Source: an uncultured Pseudomonadota bacterium (GTDB taxonomy: Bacteria; SAR324; NAC60-12). Taken from it: a DNA stretch of 19,546 nucleotides. A program made the position numbers and the translations under genes. This document shows positions 8,982-15,954 of this stretch, in pieces. Below the pieces are notes generated by a model that was not told the origin of the DNA, did not search any database, and was given only the letters and a program-made list of their open reading frames with translations. The stretch covers positions 1-19,546 of the forward strand of contig CAJXNF010000014.1 of the NCBI GenBank assembly GCA_913056375.1, given 5' to 3'. Position 1 is the stretch's first letter, and each line of letters begins with the position of its first letter.

Positions 8982-9004
8982 GATCGGGCCGAATAGGCCT
9001 GATC
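8982..9004 (+). terminator. Intercistronic hairpin between rpoC and tkt
   Basis: GATCGGGCC (8982-8990) pairs with GGCCTGATC (8996-9004) to give a 9-bp stem with one G-U pair and a GAATA loop. It begins 4 bases after the rpoC stop and ends 27 bases before the tkt start. No U-tract follows (CCTGACTTGTT), so efficient intrinsic termination is doubtful. A partial attenuator, pause site or RNA-processing hairpin between rpoC and the sugar-phosphate genes is equally plausible. Confidence 0.45.
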
Positions 9005-9031
9005 CCTGACTTGTTACACTGGAGACTCTGC

Positions 9032-11110
9032 ATGCAAGCCCAACTTCGGGAACAGTGCGCAAACACCATCCGGCTCTTGGCTGCAGATATGGTGCAGTCC
9101 GCCAACAGCGGTCACCCGGGTGCACCGATGGGCTTGGCGGATATTACCCTGGCGTTATGGACAGAGTTTCTGCGCTACAATCCTGATCAGCCAGACTGGG
9201 TGAATCGAGATCGGTTTGTCCTTTCTGCGGGTCATGCCTCGGCTTTGCTTTACGCAATGCTGCACTTGGCTGGCTATGATTTACCAATGGAGGAACTGAA
9301 GCGGTTTCGCCAGTGGGATAGTCGGACACCTGGACATCCAGAGTTTCGACTGACAGATGGTGTGGAATGCACAACGGGGCCACTGGGTGCAGGGTTCAGC
9401 AATGGAGTGGGGATGGCACTAGCTGCCAAGATGCATGCTGCCCGCTTCAACGATCAAGACTTCCCTCTTATCACAGCTAACATCTATGTCCTGTGTAGCG
9501 ATGGAGACCTGCAGGAAGGTGTGTCTGCAGAATCTGCTGCCTTGGCAGGACACCTGGGTCTGGGGAACCTGATTGCGATTTATGACAGCAATCAGATCAC
9601 CATCGCAGGAGATGCCCGTTTAGCAATGAGTGAAAACGTTGGACAACGCTTTGAAGCCTATGGATGGCACGTTCAGCATTGCAATGGACACGATCACGAT
9701 CAAATTGTACAGGCTGTCGAAGCTGCGCGAGCTGAAGGGGGTAAGCCCTCTCTAATTATTGCTAAAACCACCATCGGCAAAGGCTCTCCAAACAAGCAAG
9801 GGACGTCTGATATTCATGGGTCCCCACTGGGTGATGAAGAACTGGCTGCTACAAGAGAGGCGCTTGGCTGGGAGCACAGTGAACGCTTCTATGTGCCAGA
9901 AGAGGTTCGAGAAGTTTTTGCGAACCGAAAGGCAGAAAATATTGAAGAATATGAGCACTGGCAGGAACTCTTTAGTCAGTGGCAATCCGCTCATCCAGAG
10001 AAAGCAAAAATCTGGAACCAACACTGGGAGCCTCCCTACGGCGAAGATCAATTACTCGAAGAATTGATTCCTGCCGTAGCTGACAAAGTAGATGCGACAA
10101 GGTCACTTTCTGGGTTAGTGATTCAGCAGGCGGCCAAGTTGCTTCCTGGTCTGGTTGGAGGTTCTGCCGATCTTGAACCCAGCACCAAGACACTAATCAA
10201 GAATGCCCAGAGCATCGTGCCAGCGTCCCTGGATAGTCAAGTGTTGCCCGATCCTTCCTTCTCTGGACGGAACATCCACTTTGGAATCCGTGAGCACGCG
10301 ATGGGTTCCATCGTCAATGGAATTTCTCTGTTTGGAGGATTTCAGGTTTTCGGTTCGACCTTTCTGGTCTTCTCTGACTACATGCGCCCTTCGCTGCGGC
10401 TGGCAGCTCTCTCCGGAATTTCTTCGATTTTTGTGTTTACTCATGACTCGTACGCAGTTGGTGAAGATGGACCAACGCATCAACCGATTGAGCATGCGTG
10501 GGCACTACGTTTGATTCCTGAGTTAGAAGTTTGGCGTCCATCAGATGCTCTGGAGACTGCTGCAGCATGGGCCTACGTGCTTGGGCGTGATCATGTGTTT
10601 ACTCCTGCTGCCATCCTGCTGACTCGTCAAAAGACTGCAGTGCTGGAGCGGATGGAAGACTTTGATCCGCGAGATATGCTCCGTGGTGCCTACATTGTTC
10701 AGGACTTTTCTTATGAACTGGATGAGCAGGCAGTACACTCTCTGAAAAATCCAGACTGTCCCGGTCTGGTTTTAATATCGACAGGCTCTGAAGGGGGAGC
10801 AACCCAGCAACTGCGCTTGGAACTTCAGCAACTTGGCATCCCAACTCGCCATGTGTCGATGCCCTGCATTGAGGCAATGGAATACGAGGATCCGAGCTTC
10901 CAAGACTACTTGTTTCCTGCAGATTCATTGGTGGTTTCGATCGAAGCTGGTAGTGAAGGACCGTGGCGCAAGTACGCAGACTATCTGCTGGGCTACAGTG
11001 ATTTTGGTGCTTCTGCACCAGAGAAAGAGCTCCGCAAGCAGTTTGGCTTTGAGCCAGAACAACTTCGTGACACCCTGATCGAATGGCTAAAGGAAGATGG
11101 TGTCATCTAA
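9032..11110 (+). CDS. tkt: Transketolase
   Basis: This thiamine-diphosphate enzyme moves two-carbon units between sugar phosphates in the pentose phosphate pathway or Calvin cycle, in the cytoplasm. The ATG at 9032 is preferred (692 residues): GGAG at 9021-9024 stands 7 bases ahead, whereas a TTG at 9011 lies upstream of that site. Visible motifs are GHPGAPMG (residues 27-34), SAGHAS with His68, the cofactor/Mg motif CSDGDLQEG with Asp157 (S-D-G in place of the usual G-D-G), GSADLEPS, FGIREHAMG with the catalytic Glu421, and GEDGPTHQP with His483. The C-terminal domain ends with FGASAPEKELRKQFGF, typical of the family. The length is slightly above the usual 660-670. It overlaps rpiA, which acts on the same pentose phosphates. 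Whether it serves the pentose phosphate pathway or carbon fixation cannot be told here. Confidence 0.96.
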   Translation: MQAQLREQCANTIRLLAADMVQSANSGHPGAPMGLADITLALWTEFLRYNPDQPDWVNRDRFVLSAGHASALLYAMLHLAGYDLPMEELKRFRQWDSRTPGHPEFRLTDGVECTTGPLGAGFSNGVGMALAAKMHAARFNDQDFPLITANIYVLCSDGDLQEGVSAESAALAGHLGLGNLIAIYDSNQITIAGDARLAMSENVGQRFEAYGWHVQHCNGHDHDQIVQAVEAARAEGGKPSLIIAKTTIGKGSPNKQGTSDIHGSPLGDEELAATREALGWEHSERFYVPEEVREVFANRKAENIEEYEHWQELFSQWQSAHPEKAKIWNQHWEPPYGEDQLLEELIPAVADKVDATRSLSGLVIQQAAKLLPGLVGGSADLEPSTKTLIKNAQSIVPASLDSQVLPDPSFSGRNIHFGIREHAMGSIVNGISLFGGFQVFGSTFLVFSDYMRPSLRLAALSGISSIFVFTHDSYAVGEDGPTHQPIEHAWALRLIPELEVWRPSDALETAAAWAYVLGRDHVFTPAAILLTRQKTAVLERMEDFDPRDMLRGAYIVQDFSYELDEQAVHSLKNPDCPGLVLISTGSEGGATQQLRLELQQLGIPTRHVSMPCIEAMEYEDPSFQDYLFPADSLVVSIEAGSEGPWRKYADYLLGYSDFGASAPEKELRKQFGFEPEQLRDTLIEWLKEDGVI

Positions 11111-11774
11111 CAACAAGCAGCGTGCAGCGGCAGCAGCGGCAGAACTGATCACCGATGGAATGATCCTTGGGCTAGGAACCGGAACGACAGCCAGCTATCT
11201 GGTCCAGATTCTTGGTGAGCGAGTCCGCCAGGGCCTACGTATTCAGGGAGTGCCAACCTCTGAGGCAACACGACAACTTGCGATAGCGGAAGGTGTTCCG
11301 CTGACTACCCTCGAAGAGCAACCAGTACTTGACCTCTGCTTGGATGGTGCAGATGAGGTAGACCCAGATCTGAATCTGATCAAAGGAGGAGGTGGTGCCT
11401 TGCTCCGAGAGAAAATTGTTGCTTCAGCGGCTCGTCAACGCATCATCATGGTGGATGTCAGCAAGTGTGTAGACTGTCTTGGGGCTTTCCCTCTAGCAGT
11501 AGAGGTAATTCCTTTCGGTTGGGAAGTCACTAGGCGGCAATTAGAACAATTTGGAGGCGTTCCTACTCTGCGCCAACGAGAAGGAAAGCCTTTTGTCACC
11601 GATCAAGGTCACTACATCATTGATTGCGCCCTGTCACGAATAGAAGATGTCCCAAAGCTCAACCACCAACTGAATCAGTTGCCTGGAGTGGTCGAGAACG
11701 GTCTTTTTGTAGACATGACAGACCGACTCATCATTGGTAGTCCTGACGGCATTACCGAAAAACATAAAAATTGA
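11097..11774 (+). CDS. rpiA: Ribose-5-phosphate isomerase A
   Basis: RpiA interconverts ribose-5-phosphate and ribulose-5-phosphate in the cytoplasm, supplying substrates to the neighbouring transketolase. The protein has 225 residues (E. coli RpiA 219). Family motifs are LGLGTGTTASY near the N-terminus, LDGADEVD with Asp83 and Asp86, and IKGGGGALLREK with Lys96 and the catalytic-base candidate Glu105, at the spacing known for E. coli RpiA. The C-terminal GVVENGLFVD is also typical. The start is ambiguous: ATG 11097 lies only 2 bases from AAGGA (11090-11094), whereas the next codon, GTG 11100, has a better 5-base spacing and would give 224 residues. Either start overlaps the tkt end (14 or 11 bases), which implies translational coupling. 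Confidence 0.96.
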   Translation: MVSSNNKQRAAAAAAELITDGMILGLGTGTTASYLVQILGERVRQGLRIQGVPTSEATRQLAIAEGVPLTTLEEQPVLDLCLDGADEVDPDLNLIKGGGGALLREKIVASAARQRIIMVDVSKCVDCLGAFPLAVEVIPFGWEVTRRQLEQFGGVPTLRQREGKPFVTDQGHYIIDCALSRIEDVPKLNHQLNQLPGVVENGLFVDMTDRLIIGSPDGITEKHKN

Positions 11775-11811
11775 TTCACCCCCTATAAGTATCTAAGAAC
11801 TGGAGAAGTCC

Positions 11812-12819
11812 ATGGCGATTCGTATTGGTATTAATGGATTTGGAAGAATTGGGCGTATGGTCGTCCGAGCAGGTGCAAATGATCCGAATCTTGAATTTGT
11901 AGCAATCAATGACCTGCTCCCATCAGAAAACCTAGCCTACATGTTCAAGTATGATTCGACTCATGGACGCTTCAAAGGCGAAGTCGCTTCAAACGGTAAT
12001 CAACTGCTGATCAATGGCAAAGCCATCCAGTGCAAAGCGGAGCGTAATCCAGCTGAGCTTGGCTGGGGAGATCTTGGTGTTGATTACGTAATTGAATCAA
12101 CAGGTCTTTTCACCAACGCTGAGACGGCAGGAGGACATCTCCAAGCGGGAGCCAAGAAAGTTGTAATTTCAGCGCCTGCAAAGGGTGATCTGAAAACCCT
12201 GGTGATGGGTGTTAATCATAACGACTACGATCCGGGCAGTGACCATGTAGTTTCCAATGCTTCCTGTACCACGAATTGTCTAGCACCTATTGTCAAGGTT
12301 GTCCTGGACAACTATGGGATTGAAGAAGGCTTGATGACGACGGTACACGCTGTCACGGCGACCCAGAAAACAGTTGACGGACCCTCATTGAAAGACTGGC
12401 GTGGAGGAAGAGGAGGTTTCCAGAACATCATTCCTTCGAGCACTGGGGCTGCCAAAGCAGTAGGTCTTTGTATCCCTGAGGTCAAAGGTAAGCTGACGGG
12501 AATGGCGTTTCGAGTACCAACCGCCAACGTCTCAGTGGTCGACCTAACAGTACGCACGGAAAAGGCTACTTCCTACGAAGAAATTTGCGCTGCCATGAAG
12601 GCGGCTGCAGAAGGAAGCATGCAAGGCATTCTCGGATACACCGAAGACCAAGTGGTATCCTCTGACTTTATTGGTGATGCCCGTTCCTCCATCTTTGATG
12701 CGACTGCTGGAATTGGCATTGGTGACCGCTTCTTCAAGCTGGTCTCCTGGTATGACAACGAGATTGGCTACTCCAATCGTGTCCTTGACTTGATTCGCTA
12801 CATGGCCCAACAGGGCTGA
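11812..12819 (+). CDS. gap: Glyceraldehyde-3-phosphate dehydrogenase, type I
   Basis: This enzyme oxidises and phosphorylates glyceraldehyde-3-phosphate to 1,3-bisphosphoglycerate, or runs in reverse in gluconeogenesis or carbon fixation; 335 residues, the usual length. ATG 11812 follows GGAG (11802-11805) at 6 bases. The NAD-binding INGFGRIGR starts at residue 6, and VAINDL carries the Asp typical of NAD-preferring enzymes. The catalytic cysteine is Cys152 in SNASCTTNCLAP and the catalytic base is His179 in VHAVTATQ. SSTGAAKAVG binds phosphate, and WYDNEIGYSNRV is near the end. It follows rpiA by 37 bases in the same direction. pgk, its frequent neighbour, is not next to it here. Confidence 0.97.
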   Translation: MAIRIGINGFGRIGRMVVRAGANDPNLEFVAINDLLPSENLAYMFKYDSTHGRFKGEVASNGNQLLINGKAIQCKAERNPAELGWGDLGVDYVIESTGLFTNAETAGGHLQAGAKKVVISAPAKGDLKTLVMGVNHNDYDPGSDHVVSNASCTTNCLAPIVKVVLDNYGIEEGLMTTVHAVTATQKTVDGPSLKDWRGGRGGFQNIIPSSTGAAKAVGLCIPEVKGKLTGMAFRVPTANVSVVDLTVRTEKATSYEEICAAMKAAAEGSMQGILGYTEDQVVSSDFIGDARSSIFDATAGIGIGDRFFKLVSWYDNEIGYSNRVLDLIRYMAQQG

Positions 12820-12833
12820 TCTTCCTACCGCAC

Positions 12834-12855
12834 GGAGGCTGTTTGACTAGCCTCC
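12834..12855 (+). terminator. Candidate terminator hairpin after gap
   Basis: GGAGGCT (12834-12840) and AGCCTCC (12849-12855) form a perfect 7-bp GC-rich stem with the 8-base loop GTTTGACT, 14 bases after the gap stop. It is followed by CTCTTC, only a weak pyrimidine/U tail, so it may end part of the gap transcript and let part continue. The left arm contains a GGAGG that has no usable start nearby. Confidence 0.45.
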
Positions 12856-12871
12856 CTCTTCACAAGCCATC

Positions 12872-13717
12872 ATGGAATCCCAAGCGCCCAAGGTTGAACT
12901 CAAAGAAATTGGACTGGACGTTGGTCTGGCAGTCGCTCGTCACTTCTACAAGACAGAGTACCTGCACTATGGTTTCTGGACACCCGAACTGAGTGTTGAA
13001 CCGGCCAATGTGCTACAGGCTCAGGAAAACTACGCCAACTTGTTGCTGGAAACGATCCCAAAGGGAGTCAAACGTATTTTGGATGTTGGCTGTGGTTCTG
13101 GGAAGTTTGCGCAAAAGATGATCGAGCATGGCTACGAGGTTGACTGTGTTTCGCCCAGTCCCTACCTGACGAATTATGCTCGGGGTTTGCTGGGTTCGGA
13201 TGTGACGATCTTTGAATGCCGCTACGAAGACCTGAAGACGGATCGAAAGTATGATCTGGTCCTCTGCAGTGAGAGCTTCCAGTATCTCCACCTGGAGGCC
13301 GCATTAGAAGAAACACTGGCTCGCCTGAATCCGTCAGGACATCTGTTGATCTGTGATTTTTTCACGATTCCTGCTGACACGAAGAGTCCGATCAGTGGTG
13401 GCCATCGACTGGAAAATTTCTATCAGGTGCTTGGTGGCTATCCTCTGCAAATCTTATTGGATCAAGACATCACCAAAGAGACTGCTCCTTCTCTGGATCT
13501 GATGGACAGCCTGCTCCGTGAGGTCGTTCAACCAATCTGGAATGCTGTTGCCTACTATACCCGTAGCAATGCGGCCTGGTTGGCTTGGGGTGTTTCCAAA
13601 ATCTACCGCAAGAAAATTGAGAAGATCCATCGCAAGTACTTCTCTGGAGGAACGAGTGGAGCCTCTTTCTCGAAGCACAAGTCCTATCGGTTGATATTGC
13701 TGCAGAAGACGGAATGA
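12872..13717 (+). CDS. Class I SAM-dependent methyltransferase
   Basis: A 281-residue predicted cytoplasmic methyltransferase. RILDVGCGSGKFA (SAM-binding motif I, Asp71 to Gly77) sits inside a Rossmann-type domain of about residues 65-170. LVLCSESFQYL is the motif II/III region and LARLNPSGHLLICDFF the motif that follows. The N-terminal EYLHYGFW segment is typical of small-molecule (UbiE/COQ5 or sterol/tocopherol-like) methyltransferases. The C-terminal third is basic, with IYRKKIEKIHRKYFSG, and ends KSYRLILLQK. The substrate cannot be named. The start is the first ATG after an in-frame stop at 12848, but no convincing Shine-Dalgarno precedes it. Its stop overlaps the next gene as ATGA, which indicates translational coupling. 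Confidence 0.85.
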   Translation: MESQAPKVELKEIGLDVGLAVARHFYKTEYLHYGFWTPELSVEPANVLQAQENYANLLLETIPKGVKRILDVGCGSGKFAQKMIEHGYEVDCVSPSPYLTNYARGLLGSDVTIFECRYEDLKTDRKYDLVLCSESFQYLHLEAALEETLARLNPSGHLLICDFFTIPADTKSPISGGHRLENFYQVLGGYPLQILLDQDITKETAPSLDLMDSLLREVVQPIWNAVAYYTRSNAAWLAWGVSKIYRKKIEKIHRKYFSGGTSGASFSKHKSYRLILLQKTE

Positions 13718-14049
13718 GCCAATCGGCGTACCTTCCCGGACCCTGGCAACTCCACTACCATCACGATCGCCACTGCTTCCGGATTTGTACAAAGGAAGGA
13801 ACGACCATCCTAGAACTGCCTGCCCAAGAAGATGAAGAGTGGCGAAACACGCTACACCTACTGGCTGCTGCACCAAAACTCTATGAAGCGCTGCGTGAAC
13901 TACTTGCATCCCAGGAAGAAGCCCTGCTGAAGGATGAACTCGGCTGTGAGTGCGAACGCTGCAATCAAGCTCGCTATCATGCCTACCAAGCACTTGGAAA
14001 CGCAGAAGGACGAGTTGCCCTAAAAGCCGGTGATGCTGGCAGTGCCTGA
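13714..14049 (+). CDS. Small protein with a phage-type AAAPxLxEAL motif
   Basis: A 111-residue soluble protein of unknown function. WQLHYHHDRHCFRICTKEG reads as short beta strands, followed by LELP and an acidic linker, then RNTLHLLAAAPKLYEALREL (residues 44-63). The pattern of a backbone ending in arginine or alanine, an LLAAAP turn and an amphipathic EALxELL helix recurs in many phage and prophage hypothetical proteins (N-A-R-L-I-A-A-A-P-E-L-L-E-A-L type). A Cys cluster follows at Cys78, Cys80 and Cys83, with His89, which may bind metal. ATG 13714 overlaps the stop of the preceding methyltransferase (ATGA). The role is unknown; family resemblance is from memory of the motif, not a search. 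Confidence 0.7.
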   Translation: MSQSAYLPGPWQLHYHHDRHCFRICTKEGTTILELPAQEDEEWRNTLHLLAAAPKLYEALRELLASQEEALLKDELGCECERCNQARYHAYQALGNAEGRVALKAGDAGSA

Positions 14050-14073
14050 ACAAGAACTCTTTCCCAAGATCCA

Positions 14074-15351
14074 ATGACTGCTGAAGCTGAACCGAAGTTT
14101 CGTCGCATTCGACGTTCTGCCTCCCAAGCTAATCTTGAATCTCGTCACCAAGGACGTGAAGGAAGGATGCTGGAGAATGCCCTACGTACACCTCCTCAGG
14201 GACGTGAGGGCTATTCCTTGACCCATGGGCTTCATCCCTATCCTGCTCGCTTCCATCCTAATTTGCCTCGTACTATTTTGAAGTGGTTGGCACAGGAACA
14301 CGGAGACCGTCCACCTCGCTTGTGCGATCCCTTCATGGGTGGGGGAACGCTATTGGTTGAGAGCCTTTGCCGAGGATGGGAGGTCACAGGCAACGACATT
14401 AATCCAATTGCAGCTCTGGTTGCCCGAGAACGCTGCCGCAGTCGTCTGCCCAAGCACGCTGTAATGGTCTGGAACGCCTTGGAGTTTCTCCAAAACGAAG
14501 TCGAGCGACGGCGTCGTGACAAGATCCGAGTCGAGCATCCCCACTTGTCCATGCTGAAAACTCACTACCAGCCCCATATCTTTGCTGAGATGCTGCAGTG
14601 GTCGGATTGTTTGGAACAACTCTATCCAGGTCCAGATCGAGATACCTTACGCTTTGTTTTTTCCAGTTTGGTTGGCAAGTTTTCCCGTCGCATTGAAGAA
14701 GGGAATGACGGCGAAAAAAAGGAAAAAGGGAATTTTCCGCGTGGAGCTTTCTCTCTGTGGATGCAGCGAAAGACCCGAGAGGTGCTGGAACGTCAGCAGG
14801 ACCTGAGTCGTCGCCTTCCTGATCCAAAAATGCGGCCACAAATCTGGCAGCAGGATGCGCGGGAATTGAGCTTGCCACAAGGCTGTGATCCGTTCGATTG
14901 TCTGATCACTAGTCCGCCCTACCCAGGGACCTATGACTACCTTGATCATCATCGCTTACGGTTGCGCTGGTTGCACTTCTCCATTCAGGAACTCGCGCTA
15001 AAGGAGATTGGCACACGACGACAGCATTCGGCTGCACAGTGGAAAGAAGTGTTCCGTACGTGTATGCTGAAAATGCGGCAAGTAACGGTATCGGGCGGAC
15101 ATTGCTTCTTGGTCTTGGGAGACTGGGTAGACCAAGGTCACAAGACAGATGCACTGGAATATGTTGAAAAGTACGCGGACAGTGTCGGTTGGGCTGTGGA
15201 AGGTGCCGCTTCGGTTCGCCGTCCCGTCTACGAAGAACAATTGAAAGAAGATTTTGGAGAAAGTGGTCGCTGGGAACACCTGATCTGGCTAAGAAATCAA
15301 GTGCAGGCTCGGCCATCCAGTCCTATCCCAACAGAGGAGGAGGAAGAATAG
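14074..15351 (+). CDS. DNA methylase (N4-cytosine/N6-adenine type), orphan
   Basis: A 425-residue protein expected to methylate exocyclic amino groups in DNA. The LHPYPARFHPNLPRTIL segment (about 50-68) resembles motif X of this class. DPFMGGGTLLVES (Asp85 onward) is the SAM-binding motif I, and ITSPPYPGTYDYLDHH (TSPPY at 279-283) is catalytic motif IV. The roughly 190 residues between I and IV could hold target recognition, so the order is X-I-(TRD)-IV. No restriction endonuclease or specificity gene lies beside it. No Shine-Dalgarno precedes ATG 14074, and it is in the same frame as the upstream gene, separated by one TGA and 8 codons, so reinitiation is likely. The stop overlaps the next start by one base. 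A related RNA methylase is a less likely alternative, since TSPPY-type motifs are also found there. Confidence 0.8.
   Translation: MTAEAEPKFRRIRRSASQANLESRHQGREGRMLENALRTPPQGREGYSLTHGLHPYPARFHPNLPRTILKWLAQEHGDRPPRLCDPFMGGGTLLVESLCRGWEVTGNDINPIAALVARERCRSRLPKHAVMVWNALEFLQNEVERRRRDKIRVEHPHLSMLKTHYQPHIFAEMLQWSDCLEQLYPGPDRDTLRFVFSSLVGKFSRRIEEGNDGEKKEKGNFPRGAFSLWMQRKTREVLERQQDLSRRLPDPKMRPQIWQQDARELSLPQGCDPFDCLITSPPYPGTYDYLDHHRLRLRWLHFSIQELALKEIGTRRQHSAAQWKEVFRTCMLKMRQVTVSGGHCFLVLGDWVDQGHKTDALEYVEKYADSVGWAVEGAASVRRPVYEEQLKEDFGESGRWEHLIWLRNQVQARPSSPIPTEEEEE
14715..14738 (+). promoter_or_regulatory. In-frame A AAA AAG slippery heptamer with adjacent hairpin
   Basis: Within the DNA methylase gene the codons GAA AAA AAG place the heptamer A AAA AAG (14715-14721) in the frame used by known -1 frameshift sites such as dnaX. 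GGAAAA (14721-14726) and TTTTCC (14733-14738) could form a 6-bp AT-rich stem directly after it. The usual 5-8 base spacer is missing and the stem is weak. A -1 shift would reach TGA 14820-14822 and give a product of about 249 residues lacking motif IV. The motif may be chance in an A-rich stretch encoding EKKEK. Confidence 0.2.
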
Positions 15352-15563
15352 TGTCAGGAAAGCGTTTTGTCTTTGCTGCATTCTCAGGTATGTGGGTGAT
15401 TTTTCATGTCTTCACCAGCCTAGTGGTCAATTTTGAAGACAATCGATTGCGTTTTTTTGAGGGCATTGATGTGTCCAATTTTCTGCTGGTAGGAGTGCTG
15501 CCGGTTGTAGTGGGCTGGGGTGCCTTTTTCTTTTGGGAACGAGCAAGAGCCTCCCAATCCTGA
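15351..15563 (+). CDS. Small two-helix inner-membrane protein
   Basis: A 70-residue protein starting at GTG 15351, which shares one base with the TAG of the upstream methylase and has a strong GAGGAGGAGG Shine-Dalgarno about 7 bases ahead. Two hydrophobic segments are visible, residues 6-26 (FVFAAFSGMWVIFHVFTSLVV) and 44-62 (FLLVGVLPVVVGWGAFFFW), split by a charged loop NFEDNRLRFFEG. A basic, polar tail ERARASQS follows. The positive residues at both ends suggest both termini are cytoplasmic. I do not recognise a family. It overlaps the next start (TGATG), so it is translationally coupled on both sides. Confidence 0.7.
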   Translation: MSGKRFVFAAFSGMWVIFHVFTSLVVNFEDNRLRFFEGIDVSNFLLVGVLPVVVGWGAFFFWERARASQS

Positions 15564-15931
15564 TGGCCTGGAACAATAGTCGTTTGTGGTGGATCTGGTT
15601 TTTTCTTGGTGGGTTATGCTGTCCAATTACGCTGTTGGCCCAGTCGGCTTTTCAAGAGGAAGCTCGTAGCTACAACCATGAACAGTCTCTGCTTCGTCAG
15701 GGACAAGCCTATCTGCGGGCTCATCGCTATGAAGTGGGGCTGGAAAAGCTGAACCAGCTGCTCTTGGAATTCCCAGAGCACGCAGAAGGACACTATCTGC
15801 GTGGCAATGCCTACTATTACTTGAAACAGCGCGAGCCCGCCTGTACTGACTGGCGCAAGGCCTGTGATCTAGGCCAGTGTTACGGCTGGACCTTTGCCAC
15901 CTTTGAGCGAGTCTGCGAGGATCCTTCCTGA
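15563..15931 (+). CDS. Exported TPR-repeat protein
   Basis: A 122-residue protein whose ATG 15563 overlaps the previous stop (TGATG). The first ~28 residues look like a signal peptide or an N-terminal anchor: a short N-region with Arg7, the hydrophobic LWWIWFFLGGLCCPITLLA, then AQSAFQEE where cleavage could occur. The Cys pair at 19-20 is not in a proper lipobox. Residues 42-105 form two TPR-like helical pairs (QSLLRQGQAYLRAHRYEVGL and GHYLRGNAYYYLKQREPACT), ending in the ACTDWRKACDLGQ cap often seen in bacterial TPR proteins. Four cysteines (94, 101, 106, 118) in the mature part could form disulphides in the periplasm. It probably binds a protein partner; none is known. Confidence 0.75.
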   Translation: MAWNNSRLWWIWFFLGGLCCPITLLAQSAFQEEARSYNHEQSLLRQGQAYLRAHRYEVGLEKLNQLLLEFPEHAEGHYLRGNAYYYLKQREPACTDWRKACDLGQCYGWTFATFERVCEDPS

Positions 15932-15954
15932 ATTTTCCTTCCTTTGGAGCTTTG

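Noticed and set aside
11119..11143. GCAGCGGCAGCAGCGGCAG repeat at the rpiA start
   Set aside because: It encodes a short alanine helix that fits the RpiA N-terminus; no sign of a functional tandem repeat.
13454..14074. 206-residue minus-strand ORF opposite two genes
   Set aside because: It spans the ends of two + strand genes with plausible starts and overlaps; its translation is low-complexity and unlike any family.
14399..14878. 159-residue minus-strand ORF opposite the DNA methylase
   Set aside because: It covers the methylase coding region and shows no domain; the + strand carries the SAM and TSPPY motifs.
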